64,000 nucleotides of DNA from assembly GCA_964592645.1 (NCBI GenBank), contig CAZQFV010000002.1, positions 62,001-126,000 on the forward strand. Reading direction: 5' to 3'. Origin of the DNA: CAZQFV01 sp964592645. GTDB lineage: Bacteria > Chloroflexota > Chloroflexia > DTKN01. The notes below the pieces were generated by a model. That model saw only the letters and a list, made by a program, of their open reading frames with translations, was not told the origin of the DNA and did no database searches. Below, piece after piece: positions 42,741 to 50,609 of this stretch; the first letter of the stretch is position 1; every line of letters starts with the position of its first letter. Made by a program: the position numbers and the translations under genes.

Positions 42741-44133
42741 CCTCGCGCGCCCTCTGCACGCCGTGGCCGAAGGAGAAATCGCGCAGGTCCAGGGCCTGGG
42801 CCGCGGCCATGAACTCGATGCCCAGGACGCCGTAGGCGTTCTTCAGGATCTGGTCGTTCTTGATGGCCGTGTTCATGCCCATGGAGACAAAGTCTTCCTG
42901 GTCGGCGGCGGCGGGGATGGACTGGATGCTGGCCGGCATCGACAGGATGCGCTGCTCGACGATCAGGCTGTCGGCGGTGTACTGGCTGAGCATCATGCCC
43001 GACATCAGCCCGGGCTGCTTGGAGAGGAAGGGCGGCAGGCCGATGCTCAGCGCCGGGTTGGTCAGGCGGTTCATGCGCCGCTCCGACATCACGCAGACCA
43101 TGGTGATGGCCGCGCCGAGCATGTCCATCGGCAGGCTCACCGGGGACCCCTGGAAGTTGGCGCCGGTCAACGTTAGCTTGTACTCGGGGAGGAAGATGGG
43201 GTTGTCGGCGACGGCGTTGAGCTCGATCTCGACCTGTTTCCAAGCATACTCCAGGGCATCGAAGGCCGCGCCGATCACCTGCGGGGCCGAGCGCATGGAG
43301 TAGGCGTCCTGGACCTTGATCTTGAGTTTGCCGGTCTGCAGGTCGCTTCCCTGGATGCATTTCATAATGTTCCGTGCCGCGCGCACGGCGCCGGGGAAGC
43401 CGCGCAGTTGGTGCAGGCGGGTGTCGTACGGTTTGAGGTTGGCGTAGAGCGCTTCCAGCGTCATGGCGCAGGCGATGGTGGCCTGCTTGAGCCAGCGCAG
43501 CATGTCGTATAGCTGCAGGGCGCTCATCGCCGTGATCAGGTTGGAGCCGTTGATGGCCGCCAGGCCGTCGCGGGCCTGCAGGCCGGGGATGGGGATGCCG
43601 GCCCGCTCCATGGCCTCGCGGCCCGGCAGCAGCTCGCCCTTGTAGTAGGCGTGGCCCTCGCCCATCAGCAGCAGCGCCGCCTGCGACATCGGCGCGAGAT
43701 CCCCGCAGGCCCCCACCGAGCCTTTCTGGCAGATGTAGGGGGTGACCCCCTTGTTCAGCATCTCCACCATGGTCTGGGTGATTTCCGGCCGGCAGCCCGA
43801 GTAGCCGCGGGCGTGCACGTTGATGCGGCTGGCTAGCGCCCCGCGGGCGTACTCGATGCTGGTGGGGTCGCCGATCCCGGCGGCGTGGTTGTAGATCAGG
43901 TACTTCTGAAACAGTTGCACCTGCTCGTCGGTCAGCACCACCTCGGAGAACTCGCCGATGCCGGTGTTGACGCCGTACATGATCTCGTGGGCCTGGACCT
44001 TTTGCTCCAGCATCGCCCGGCAGACCTTGATGCGCTCCAGGGCGTCGGCGGAAAGCTCCACCGGCTCATTGTAGCGCGCGATCCGCACCATCTGCTCAAT
44101 CGTGAGGCTGGAACCGTCGAGGACGATCGTCAT
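42610..44133 (-). CDS. Aromatic amino acid/histidine ammonia-lyase family protein with Cys in the MIO triad
   Basis: A 507-residue lyase of the HAL/PAL family, which removes ammonia from an amino acid with the MIO cofactor made autocatalytically from Ala-Ser-Gly. Here the triad is Ala142-Cys143-Gly144 (GSVGACGDLAPMSQ). Tyr53 (IMYGVNTG) and His83 (YNHAAGIGD) are kept at the numbering of Pseudomonas HutH. From published HutH work, a Ser143Cys variant still forms the cofactor, so activity is plausible. The start at 44133 follows AAGGAGAG. Not next to other hut genes, so the substrate (His, Phe, Tyr or other) is open. A normal Ser-type paralogue lies at 46362. Confidence 0.9.
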   Translation of the reverse strand: MTIVLDGSSLTIEQMVRIARYNEPVELSADALERIKVCRAMLEQKVQAHEIMYGVNTGIGEFSEVVLTDEQVQLFQKYLIYNHAAGIGDPTSIEYARGALASRINVHARGYSGCRPEITQTMVEMLNKGVTPYICQKGSVGACGDLAPMSQAALLLMGEGHAYYKGELLPGREAMERAGIPIPGLQARDGLAAINGSNLITAMSALQLYDMLRWLKQATIACAMTLEALYANLKPYDTRLHQLRGFPGAVRAARNIMKCIQGSDLQTGKLKIKVQDAYSMRSAPQVIGAAFDALEYAWKQVEIELNAVADNPIFLPEYKLTLTGANFQGSPVSLPMDMLGAAITMVCVMSERRMNRLTNPALSIGLPPFLSKQPGLMSGMMLSQYTADSLIVEQRILSMPASIQSIPAAADQEDFVSMGMNTAIKNDQILKNAYGVLGIEFMAAAQALDLRDFSFGHGVQRAREVIRKYVEFLEIDRPLYPDHTRMMELVRSCEILEEVEKVVGSLE

Positions 44134-44178
44134 GGGTTCTCTCCTTTGAGAATAGTCTCTCGCTCGCGGACAGAGTAC

Positions 44179-44207
44179 AGTATAAGGCGAATGGGCCGGA
44201 ACGTCAA
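44179..44207 (-). promoter_or_regulatory. Promoter for the Cys-type ammonia-lyase gene
   Basis: Minus strand TTGACG (44202-44207), 17-base spacer, TATACT (44179-44184), 45 bases before the start. The -35 box overlaps the stop codon of the TPR gene upstream. Confidence 0.75.
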
Positions 44208-45640
44208 ACGGGCACGATGGGCAGCTCCTTCAGCAGCGCGCGCAGCGGTTCCAGGGGGGGCTCTCCCAGCCCGGCCCGGTGCCAGGCGGCGAGCAGGGCC
44301 TCTTCCCCCATGGCCTGCATAGCCCGCGCCAGGTGCAGCAGGAGCGGCCGGCCGCTCCCCGGGGACTGTTCCTCGGCCAACCTCAGCGCCTGGCCGAACC
44401 AGGCCACTGCCTCGGTCGGTTGCCCCTGCTGCCGAAAGAGGATCCCCAGTTGGGCCAACACGCCCTGGAGATGTAGGGTGTCTTCCAGCCCGGCGTAGCC
44501 GTCGCGGGCCCGGAGGTAGTAGGAGGCGGCCGCCGCGAACTGCCGGCGCGCCTGGGCGATGCGCCCCAACTGCTGGCAGGCGGCGGCGGCGTTGCGCGTC
44601 AGCCCGCGGCGCTCGTAGATGTCCAGGGCCTGGCGGTACTGTTCCTCGGCTGCCTCGAGCTGCCGGCGTTCCTGGGCGATGTTGCCCAGTTGGTAGTGCT
44701 CGTCGGCGACGCTGCGCTCCAGCCCTAGCTGCTGAAAGATCCCCAGCGCCCGGCGGTAGCAGTCCGCGGCCTGCTCGATCTGGCCGCGCTCCTCGGCGAT
44801 CAGTCCCAACTGGTGGTAGGAGACGCCGGTGAACGGCCCGGCCTGGGGATCGTCCCAGGAGGCCAGGTGGCCGAGGATGCGCCGGTGCAGGCCCTCGGCC
44901 TCGTTCAGGCGGCCGGCGGCCAGGGCATCGTTGGCCTCGCTGCCCAGCAGGAACAGCCCCAGGTTGGCGCGCTCCCGGCCGGCCGCCGGCGATAGGTCGG
45001 CGCCCACCCAGTCCAGCAGCTCCAGGCGCAGCACGCGCCACTCGTCCTGGCGGCCGCTGGCCTCGTAAAAGCCCTGGAGCGTGCGGGCCAGGGCCAGGGC
45101 CAGCCGCCACTGCTGGCCGATCTCGGCCAGGCGCAGCGCCCGCAGCAGGTTGTCGTGCTCCAGGAGCACCGCCGCCAGGGCCGGCCGCTGGCCGTTGAGC
45201 ACCTCCTCTTCCAGGTGCGCTGCCCAGGCGGCATAGAACTGCACGAACTCGTCTTCCAGCCGGGAAACGTTGGCCGCCCCCAGCGCGGCGACCAACTGCC
45301 GCCGCAGGAAGGGCGAGACTCCCGGGTAGAGCTCGTACAGGCCGCGGTGCACGGCCAGGAGGAACCCGCAGCGCGCCGCCTCGTCCAGCACCACCTCCCA
45401 GCCGGCCGCGTCCAGCGCCTCCCCGAACAGGTCGGCGTACAGCTCGGTCTGCTTGTCCCCGGCGCCGACAAAGCTCTCCAGCATTTCCACGGAGACGTTC
45501 CCGGCCAGGAGGCCGATGAAGGCCAGGTGCCGCCGGGCCCACGGGCTGATATGCGACAGCGCCGCGCTCCACCAGACGTCCTCGGTGACCGGGCGCTGCG
45601 TATGACCTCCGGGGCGGGCCGTGCTCGAGGGTGGGTTCAT
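44204..45640 (-). CDS. TPR-repeat protein
   Basis: A 478-residue helical protein. The C-terminal half (about residues 250-440) holds five or six tetratricopeptide repeats, for example YHQLGLIAEERGQIEQAADC, YQLGNIAQERRQLEAAEEQY and QQLGRIAQARRQFAAAAS, spaced by 40 residues as in TPR_12 proteins. The N-terminal half, beginning after residue 25 with WWSAALSHISPWARRHLAF, resembles the helical part that follows an NB-ARC/STAND ATPase in larger proteins, but no ATP-binding site is present. ATG at 45640 overlaps the stop of the 86-residue gene upstream. Probably a scaffold; partners unknown. Confidence 0.8.
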   Translation of the reverse strand: MNPPSSTARPGGHTQRPVTEDVWWSAALSHISPWARRHLAFIGLLAGNVSVEMLESFVGAGDKQTELYADLFGEALDAAGWEVVLDEAARCGFLLAVHRGLYELYPGVSPFLRRQLVAALGAANVSRLEDEFVQFYAAWAAHLEEEVLNGQRPALAAVLLEHDNLLRALRLAEIGQQWRLALALARTLQGFYEASGRQDEWRVLRLELLDWVGADLSPAAGRERANLGLFLLGSEANDALAAGRLNEAEGLHRRILGHLASWDDPQAGPFTGVSYHQLGLIAEERGQIEQAADCYRRALGIFQQLGLERSVADEHYQLGNIAQERRQLEAAEEQYRQALDIYERRGLTRNAAAACQQLGRIAQARRQFAAAASYYLRARDGYAGLEDTLHLQGVLAQLGILFRQQGQPTEAVAWFGQALRLAEEQSPGSGRPLLLHLARAMQAMGEEALLAAWHRAGLGEPPLEPLRALLKELPIVPV

Positions 45641-45897
45641 GCGGGCGGGCGTCCTTGGGGCTCCTCGATCGCGACGTCTTTCCAAAGGGCGGCACAGATC
45701 GCCAAGGTTGGGTCGTGGCGCACCCACGGCCGGCGCTGGCCTTCCAGGGCCAGGGCGTGGGGCGCCTTCTTCTCCTCCGGTTCGGCCAGCTTCTGGCGCA
45801 GCGGGGCCGGGGCGGCCTCGACGTCGGCTTCGCCCGGGATGGCCCGTTGGGCCGCGAAGGTGGCGATGACCGGTTCCGGCTGTTCGCGCGTGACCAT
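45637..45897 (-). CDS. Small protein of unknown function, upstream of the TPR gene
   Basis: An 86-residue hydrophilic protein with an N-terminal part EQPEPVIATFAAQRAIPGEA, a charged centre and a tail VRHDPTLAICAALWKDVAIE. No membrane helix and no family recognised. ATG at 45897 follows AAGGGGGAG. Its stop overlaps the TPR start (ATGA), which makes translational coupling likely and supports it as a real gene. Confidence 0.6.
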   Translation of the reverse strand: MVTREQPEPVIATFAAQRAIPGEADVEAAPAPLRQKLAEPEEKKAPHALALEGQRRPWVRHDPTLAICAALWKDVAIEEPQGRPPA

Positions 45898-45944
45898 GGA
45901 CGGCTCCCCCTTGTGCAGAGTGAGCTCTTGCCGGTGCGGTTCAG

Positions 45945-45973
45945 ATTATACCACAGGGAGCAGGAATCAAGAA
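45945..45973 (-). promoter_or_regulatory. Possible promoter for the 86-residue/TPR operon
   Basis: Minus strand TATAAT at 45945-45950, about 50 bases before the start; the -35 region TTCTTG (45968-45973) is weak at a 17-base spacing. Confidence 0.45.
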
Positions 45974-45995
45974 GCAAGAGGGAGTCGGTAACACC

Positions 45996-46154
45996 ATGCA
46001 AAGCGAGCCGGTGGACTCTCCTGCCCTCTCGCTGGCGCTGGACGCCGCGCCGTTCTACGCCCACGTGGGCGAGGCGGTGACGGTGACGCCGGTGGTGCGC
46101 AACGAGGGGAACCTCTCCCTGGAAGGGGTGGCCGTGAGCGTGACGGTCATGCCC
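45996..46154 (+). pseudogene. Fragment of a DUF11/CARDB-like beta-repeat protein
   Basis: The frame from ATG at 45996 reads ALSLALDAAPFYAHVGEAVT followed by VVRNEGNLSLEGVAVSVTV, the start of a DUF11/NEW3-like beta domain such as the repeats of the amylase at 20356. It then runs into four tandem 22-bp repeats and loses the domain pattern. It is most likely the remnant of a longer surface protein. The frame happens to continue open into the ammonia-lyase gene, but that gene has its own promoter and ribosome site. Confidence 0.45.
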
Positions 46155-46242
46155 CGACCTCGGTACGACTATGCTTCGGCCTCGGCACGACTATGCTTCG
46201 ACCCCGGCACGACTATGCCTCGATCTCGGTACGACCATGCTC
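46155..46242 (+). repeat. Four tandem 22-bp repeats upstream of the ammonia-lyase promoter
   Basis: Units at 46155-46176, 46177-46198, 46199-46220 and 46221-46242 follow the pattern CGACCTCGGTACGACTATGC plus two bases, with one to four differences between units. A 22-bp period is about two helical turns, so equal faces of DNA are presented. The array lies 46 bases upstream of the -35 box at 46288 and could be an operator cluster or plain repeat expansion. Confidence 0.8.
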
Positions 46243-46287
46243 CCTCTGCGGGGACAGGCGACCCTGGAAGAGGGCCCGGCTCTGCAA

Positions 46288-46316
46288 TTGCCCTCGGGGC
46301 CCTTCTCTGCTATAAT
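46288..46316 (+). promoter_or_regulatory. Promoter for the Ser-type ammonia-lyase gene
   Basis: TTGCCC at 46288-46293, 17-base spacer, perfect TATAAT at 46311-46316, 46 bases before the TTG start. Confidence 0.7.
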
Positions 46317-46361
46317 TCCCCTTGCACGACACTGCCCGGTCCCTACCCAAGGAGGTCACCG

Positions 46362-47939
46362 TTGTCCGCAGCGCTGCCCCCGCTGGAGATCGACGGCCAG
46401 AGCCTGGCCCTGGAAGATGTGCTGCAGGTCGCTCGCCGGGGCCGGCCGGCCGCCCTCTCCCCCGCCGCCGTCGAGGCCGTCGAACACTGCCGGGACTGGG
46501 TGGATGAGGTGGTGGCGGCCGGCGATCAGGTCGTCTATGGGCTGAACACCGGGTTCGGCTCGCTGGCCGGCGTCATCGTCCCCACCGCGCAGAGCGAGCT
46601 GCTGATGCACAACCTGATCGGCAGCCATGCCTGCGGGGTAGGCGAGCCCCTGCCGGAAGAGGTCGTGCGTGCCACTATGCTCGTCCGCGCCAATACCCTG
46701 GCCCGCGGCTACTCCGGCATCCGCCTGGAGACGCTGCAGACGCTCCTGGAGATGCTCAACCGCGGCGTGCACCCCGTCATCCCCGAGAAGGGTTCCCTGG
46801 GCGCCAGCGGCGACCTGGCTCCCCTCTCGCACCTGGCCCTGGTCCTGGCCCGCCCTCCCGATGGCGGCAGCGAACCCAGCGGCGAGGCCTACTTCCAGGG
46901 GGAGCGCCTGCCCGGGGCCGAGGCCATGCGCCGGGCCGGCCTGCCGCGCCTGGTGCTGCAGGCCAAGGAGGGGTTGGCCCTCAATAACGGCACGGCCGTC
47001 TCCACCGCCATGGCCGCTCTGGCCCTGGCCGACGCCGAGCAGGCCGTGCTGCAGTCCGAGGTGGCCCTGGCCCTCACCCTGGAGGCGCTGCGCGGCGTCC
47101 CCGATGCCTACGACGAGCGCGTCCACCGCCTGCGCAACCACCCCGGGCAGATAGCCTCGGCCGCGGCGGTGCGCCGCTACCTCCAGGGCAGCACCCTGGT
47201 CGGCTCCGCCCCGCGCATCCAAGACGCCTACTCGTTGCGCTGTTCGCCCCAGGTCATCGGCGCCGCCCGCGATGCCTTGCTCTGGGTGCGCGGCGTGGTC
47301 GAGCGCGAGTTGAACGCCGTCACCGACAACCCACTCATCTTCCCTGACCTGGAGCGCCCGAACAAGGCCATCTCCGGCGGCAACTTTCACGGCGAACCCA
47401 TCGCCCTGGCCTGCGACCTGCTGGCCGTGGCCGTGGCCGAGGTGGGCTGCATCGCCGAGCGGCGTATCTTTCGCCTGCTCACCCGCCATCTCAACGACGG
47501 CCTGCCGCCTATGTTGGTCGAAGACGGCGGGCTCAACGCCGGCCTGATGATCCCCCAGTACGTCGCCGCGGCGCTGGTCTCTGAAAACAAGACATTGGCC
47601 CATCCCGACAGCGTCGATTCTATACCTACCTGTGAGGAACAGGAAGACCATGTCTCGATGAGCGCCAACGCCGCGCGGCACGCCCGTCAGGTCGTCTGGA
47701 ACGTCGAGCGCATCGTGGCCATCGAGCTGCTCTGTGCCGCCCAGGCGGTGGACCTGCGCCTGGGCCGGCAGCCGGGGGCCCAGTTGGGCCACGGCACCGC
47801 CGCCGTCCGCCACCTCATCCGCGAGAGCGTCCCCTTCCTGGGATGGGACCGCTTCTTGGCCCCGGAACTGGAAGAGGTAGCGCAGATGGTGCACCTGGGA
47901 ATGGTCCTGCGCGTTGCGGAGGATGCGGCCGGTGGGTGA
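46362..47939 (+). CDS. Histidine ammonia-lyase family protein (Ser-type MIO)
   Basis: A 525-residue HAL/PAL-family lyase. The MIO triad is Ala148-Ser149-Gly150 (GSLGASGDLAPLSH), the catalytic Tyr is Tyr59 (VVYGLNTGFG), and SHACGVGEP with His89 is the histidine-lyase-like loop. EEQEDHVSMSANAARHARQV near residue 430 is typical of HutH. The start is TTG at 46362, six bases after AAGGAGG; a longer open frame upstream includes repeats and a gene remnant and is rejected. It is divergent from the TPR operon. No urocanase or imidazolonepropionase gene is near, so histidine use is likely but not certain. Confidence 0.9.
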   Translation: MSAALPPLEIDGQSLALEDVLQVARRGRPAALSPAAVEAVEHCRDWVDEVVAAGDQVVYGLNTGFGSLAGVIVPTAQSELLMHNLIGSHACGVGEPLPEEVVRATMLVRANTLARGYSGIRLETLQTLLEMLNRGVHPVIPEKGSLGASGDLAPLSHLALVLARPPDGGSEPSGEAYFQGERLPGAEAMRRAGLPRLVLQAKEGLALNNGTAVSTAMAALALADAEQAVLQSEVALALTLEALRGVPDAYDERVHRLRNHPGQIASAAAVRRYLQGSTLVGSAPRIQDAYSLRCSPQVIGAARDALLWVRGVVERELNAVTDNPLIFPDLERPNKAISGGNFHGEPIALACDLLAVAVAEVGCIAERRIFRLLTRHLNDGLPPMLVEDGGLNAGLMIPQYVAAALVSENKTLAHPDSVDSIPTCEEQEDHVSMSANAARHARQVVWNVERIVAIELLCAAQAVDLRLGRQPGAQLGHGTAAVRHLIRESVPFLGWDRFLAPELEEVAQMVHLGMVLRVAEDAAGG

Positions 47940-48019
47940 ATTCCCCTGCTCCTTGGCCTCCGTGCCCGCCGCGGCCGCGGCGGCGAAGGACCGCTTGTAG
48001 CCGATAGCTGGAGCTTGAG

Positions 48020-48946
48020 ATGCGACCCAACCCCGGACCCGGTAAGCTGATCGTCCTGGAGGGGCTGGACGGTGCCGGCACCACCACCCAGTCGCGCCTG
48101 CTGGGCGAACGCCTGGGACGGCATGGCCCGGTAGAGGTGACCTGGGAGCCTGCGGACCGGCCGGCCGGTCGCCTCATCCGCGCCATCCTCAAAGGCGAAG
48201 TGCGCACCGACCTTTGCGCCCTGGCCTTGCTCTTTGCCGCCGACCGCCTGGATCACATCTACGGCCCCGGAGGGATGGCCGAAAAGCTGCGTCGCGGCCA
48301 GAACGTCGTCTGCGATCGCTACTACCTCTCTTCCCTGGCCTACCAGACGCTCGATGCCCCGTTCTCCTGGGTCTATGCCATCAATAGCCGCGCCCTGCGC
48401 CCGGACCTAACCCTCTTCCTGGAGGTGCCGGTGTCGACCTGCCTGGAGCGCATCGGCCTCCGCCAGGGCCGGCGGCAGGAGCTCTTTGAGCGCGAGGAGG
48501 CCCTGCGGCGGGTCCGCGACTCTTACTACCGCGCCATTCGCCGTCTCGTCCGCGGCGAGGCCTTCCAGGTGGTGGACGGCAGCTTGCCGATCCCGGACCT
48601 GGCCGACCTGCTGGGGGCGCGGGTGGAGGCGCTTTGGGATCCGGGCCTGGTCACCGCACCGGGCGCCCAGCGCCGCCTGGCCCGGCAGGCGGGTCTGGCG
48701 GGCTTTGCCGACCTGCAGCGCCGGCTGTGGGCCGAGCCTGGACTTTGCCCGCGCGGCCTGCGCCGGACGGCCGGCGGGCTGGAGTTGGAGGTGGATACCC
48801 CCTCCGGCCGCGAGCCGCTGCGGTTGCGCCTTTTGCCCGGCCCTGTGGCCGTCGCTGCGCCGCCCGGCGAGGCGGAGGCCGAGCGCGGCGCGGCCCTGCT
48901 GGAGCGGCTGGCGGCAGAGGCCCTGCAGGGAGCTGCCCATGGCTAA
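48020..48946 (+). CDS. tmk: dTMP kinase-like protein with a C-terminal extension
   Basis: A 308-residue protein. Residues 1-210 match thymidylate kinase: LIVLEGLDGAGTTTQSRLL, VTWEPADRPAGRLIR, and the DRYYLSSLAYQ motif. The Walker A lysine position is Thr21 (GAGTT) where most members have GAGKT. Residues 215-308 are an extension (GLAGFADLQRRLWAEPGL, then a beta-rich LELEVDTPSG segment) I do not recognise. The stop overlaps the next gene by eight bases. Nucleotide kinase activity is likely but the changed P-loop and extra domain leave some doubt. Confidence 0.78.
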   Translation: MRPNPGPGKLIVLEGLDGAGTTTQSRLLGERLGRHGPVEVTWEPADRPAGRLIRAILKGEVRTDLCALALLFAADRLDHIYGPGGMAEKLRRGQNVVCDRYYLSSLAYQTLDAPFSWVYAINSRALRPDLTLFLEVPVSTCLERIGLRQGRRQELFEREEALRRVRDSYYRAIRRLVRGEAFQVVDGSLPIPDLADLLGARVEALWDPGLVTAPGAQRRLARQAGLAGFADLQRRLWAEPGLCPRGLRRTAGGLELEVDTPSGREPLRLRLLPGPVAVAAPPGEAEAERGAALLERLAAEALQGAAHG

Positions 48947-49598
48947 AGAAGCGTTGCCCCTGGCCCAGTTCCGCACCTTCGCCGGCCTCGACGACCGCGA
49001 CCTTGGGCGCGTCGCTGCCGTGGCCCGCCGCAGATGCTACGCGCGGGGCCAGTTCCTCCTGGTGGAGGGGGAGCGCTGCACGGCGGTCTATTTCTTGGCC
49101 CGCGGCCGGGTGCGCGTCAGCAGGGTCTCATCGGGGGGCCGCGAACAGGTGCTGGCCCTGATCGGTCCTGGCGAGGGGCTGAACCTGGTGCCGGCCTTCG
49201 ACGGCGGCCCCAACCCGGCCAGCGCCCAGGCCCTGACGGAGGTAGAGGCCTACGGCATGGCCTGCGCCGATTTCCTGCGCTTGGTTCAGGAGGTGCCGGC
49301 CATCGCCCACAATGTCCTGGCCGAGTTCTCCGGGAAGCTGCGCACGCTGATCGGCCTGGTCGAGGACCTCTCCTTCCGCACCGTCGGGGCCAGGCTGGCC
49401 CGCTTCCTCCTGTCCCAGGAAGGGCTCGTTCCCGGCCGGCGCTGGACACAGGAGGAGATCGCCGCCCACCTGGGGACGGTGCGCGAGATGGTGGGACGGG
49501 TCCTGCGCTCTTGGCAGGAGCAGGGGGTGGTGCGGCTGGAAAGGGGGCGGGTCGTCGTCCTGGACCGGGCGGCGCTGGAGGAGAGCTCGCAACCATGA
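48939..49598 (+). CDS. Crp/Fnr-family transcriptional regulator
   Basis: A 219-residue protein: an N-terminal cyclic-nucleotide-binding-like beta domain (GQFLLVEGERCTAVYFLARGRVRV) and a C-terminal winged helix with the recognition segment WTQEEIAAHLGTVREMVGRVLRSW. The four-cysteine pattern of Fnr for an iron-sulfur cluster is absent, and the usual cAMP-contacting RE/RS residues are not clearly present, so the ligand is unknown. The ATG lies within the 3' end of the dTMP kinase-like gene (eight-base overlap). Confidence 0.9.
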   Translation: MAKEALPLAQFRTFAGLDDRDLGRVAAVARRRCYARGQFLLVEGERCTAVYFLARGRVRVSRVSSGGREQVLALIGPGEGLNLVPAFDGGPNPASAQALTEVEAYGMACADFLRLVQEVPAIAHNVLAEFSGKLRTLIGLVEDLSFRTVGARLARFLLSQEGLVPGRRWTQEEIAAHLGTVREMVGRVLRSWQEQGVVRLERGRVVVLDRAALEESSQP

Positions 49599-49605
49599 GG
49601 GAATG

Positions 49606-49634
49606 TTGACGAATGGCCGGTAAGCAAGTATAAT
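49606..49634 (+). promoter_or_regulatory. Promoter for the DUF4388 gene
   Basis: TTGACG at 49606-49611, 17-base spacer, perfect TATAAT at 49629-49634, 42 bases before the ATG at 49676. Confidence 0.75.
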
Positions 49635-49675
49635 AGTCCCATCGATCCGACGGCGACCCATGCGAGGGGGTGCCC

Positions 49676-50494
49676 ATGGCTCTTGTCGGAAACTTGCGCG
49701 ACTTTAACCTGGCGGACTTTCTCTACCTGGTGGACCGCGGCTACAAGACCGGCCGGCTGACACTGAAGCGCTCCGATGACGCGGCGACCCTCTACTTTGA
49801 GAAGGGCAAGCTGGTCTATGCCACGCAGTACAGCCGCGAGGAGCGCCTCGGGGAAATGCTCGTCCGGATCGGGCGGATCAGCAGCGCCGAGCGCGATCAC
49901 GCCCTGCAGATTCAGCAGGGGCCGCACGCCGGCAAGCCGCTGGGAGCGGTGCTGGTGGACCTGGGGTATATCTCGGACGAGGAGCTCAAACGCCACGTCC
50001 GCACGCAGATCGAGGAGACGGTTTACCGCCTCTTCACCTGGTCCGACGGCGAGTTTCGCTTCGATGCCGGGGCGCTGGTCTCGCCGGACGATGTGATGAT
50101 TACCCTGCCGCTTGGGGTGGAGAACATCATCATGGAAGGGGTGCGGCGCATCGATGAATGGGGCCGCATCCGCGACCGCATCCCCAGTACCGATGTCGTC
50201 GTCAAGTTCGTCGATCAGCCCAGCGAACGGGCCAAGGGGGTAAACCTGACCCCGGACGAGTGGCGCGTCTTTGCCCGGATCAACGGCAAGGATTCGTTGC
50301 GAACGATCTCCGAAAAGACCGGGCTTGGCGAGTTCGAGGTGTGCCGCATCATCTATGGCTTTATCTCGGCCGGCCTGGTCGAGCTAGTCAAGGAGAAACC
50401 TTTGCCCCCCCCTGGGGTTAGCGCCCCGGTCCCGGTTGAGCGCCCAAAGCGCAGCCTCATCAACCGGATCATCGAGCGGATTCGGGGGCTGTAA
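49676..50494 (+). CDS. DUF4388 (PATAN) domain protein
   Basis: A 272-residue protein. The N-terminal DUF4388 domain (residues 1-100) shows LRDFNLADFLYLVDRGYKTG, GRLTLKRSDDAATLYFEKGK and the typical LGEMLVRIGRIS. The next part contains ELKRHVRTQIEETVYRLFTW with DGEFRFD, repeated in such proteins, and a C-terminal winged-helix-like segment (LTPDEWRVFARINGKDSLRT) before a basic tail. This architecture is found in Thermus/Deinococcus and Chloroflexota next to MglA-like GTPases; the GTPase follows at 50610. It likely links the GTPase to polarity, motility or gene control. Start at 49676, not GTG at 49670, by ribosome-site spacing. Confidence 0.85.
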   Translation: MALVGNLRDFNLADFLYLVDRGYKTGRLTLKRSDDAATLYFEKGKLVYATQYSREERLGEMLVRIGRISSAERDHALQIQQGPHAGKPLGAVLVDLGYISDEELKRHVRTQIEETVYRLFTWSDGEFRFDAGALVSPDDVMITLPLGVENIIMEGVRRIDEWGRIRDRIPSTDVVVKFVDQPSERAKGVNLTPDEWRVFARINGKDSLRTISEKTGLGEFEVCRIIYGFISAGLVELVKEKPLPPPGVSAPVPVERPKRSLINRIIERIRGL

Positions 50495-50609
50495 GCTCCC
50501 CCGCCCACGGACCGGGGCGCGATTCCAAGACCAAAGCCAGAGAGAGATGCTGTACCCTCCGGACCTACGCTCGGCTGTCGTAGAGCATGGCCTATTGGAG
50601 TGAACCAGG

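Noticed and set aside
45996..47939. A single 647-residue protein fusing a beta-repeat fragment to the ammonia-lyase
   Set aside because: A perfect TATAAT promoter at 46311 and an AAGGAGG before TTG at 46362 place the lyase start there; the upstream part contains tandem repeats and a remnant.
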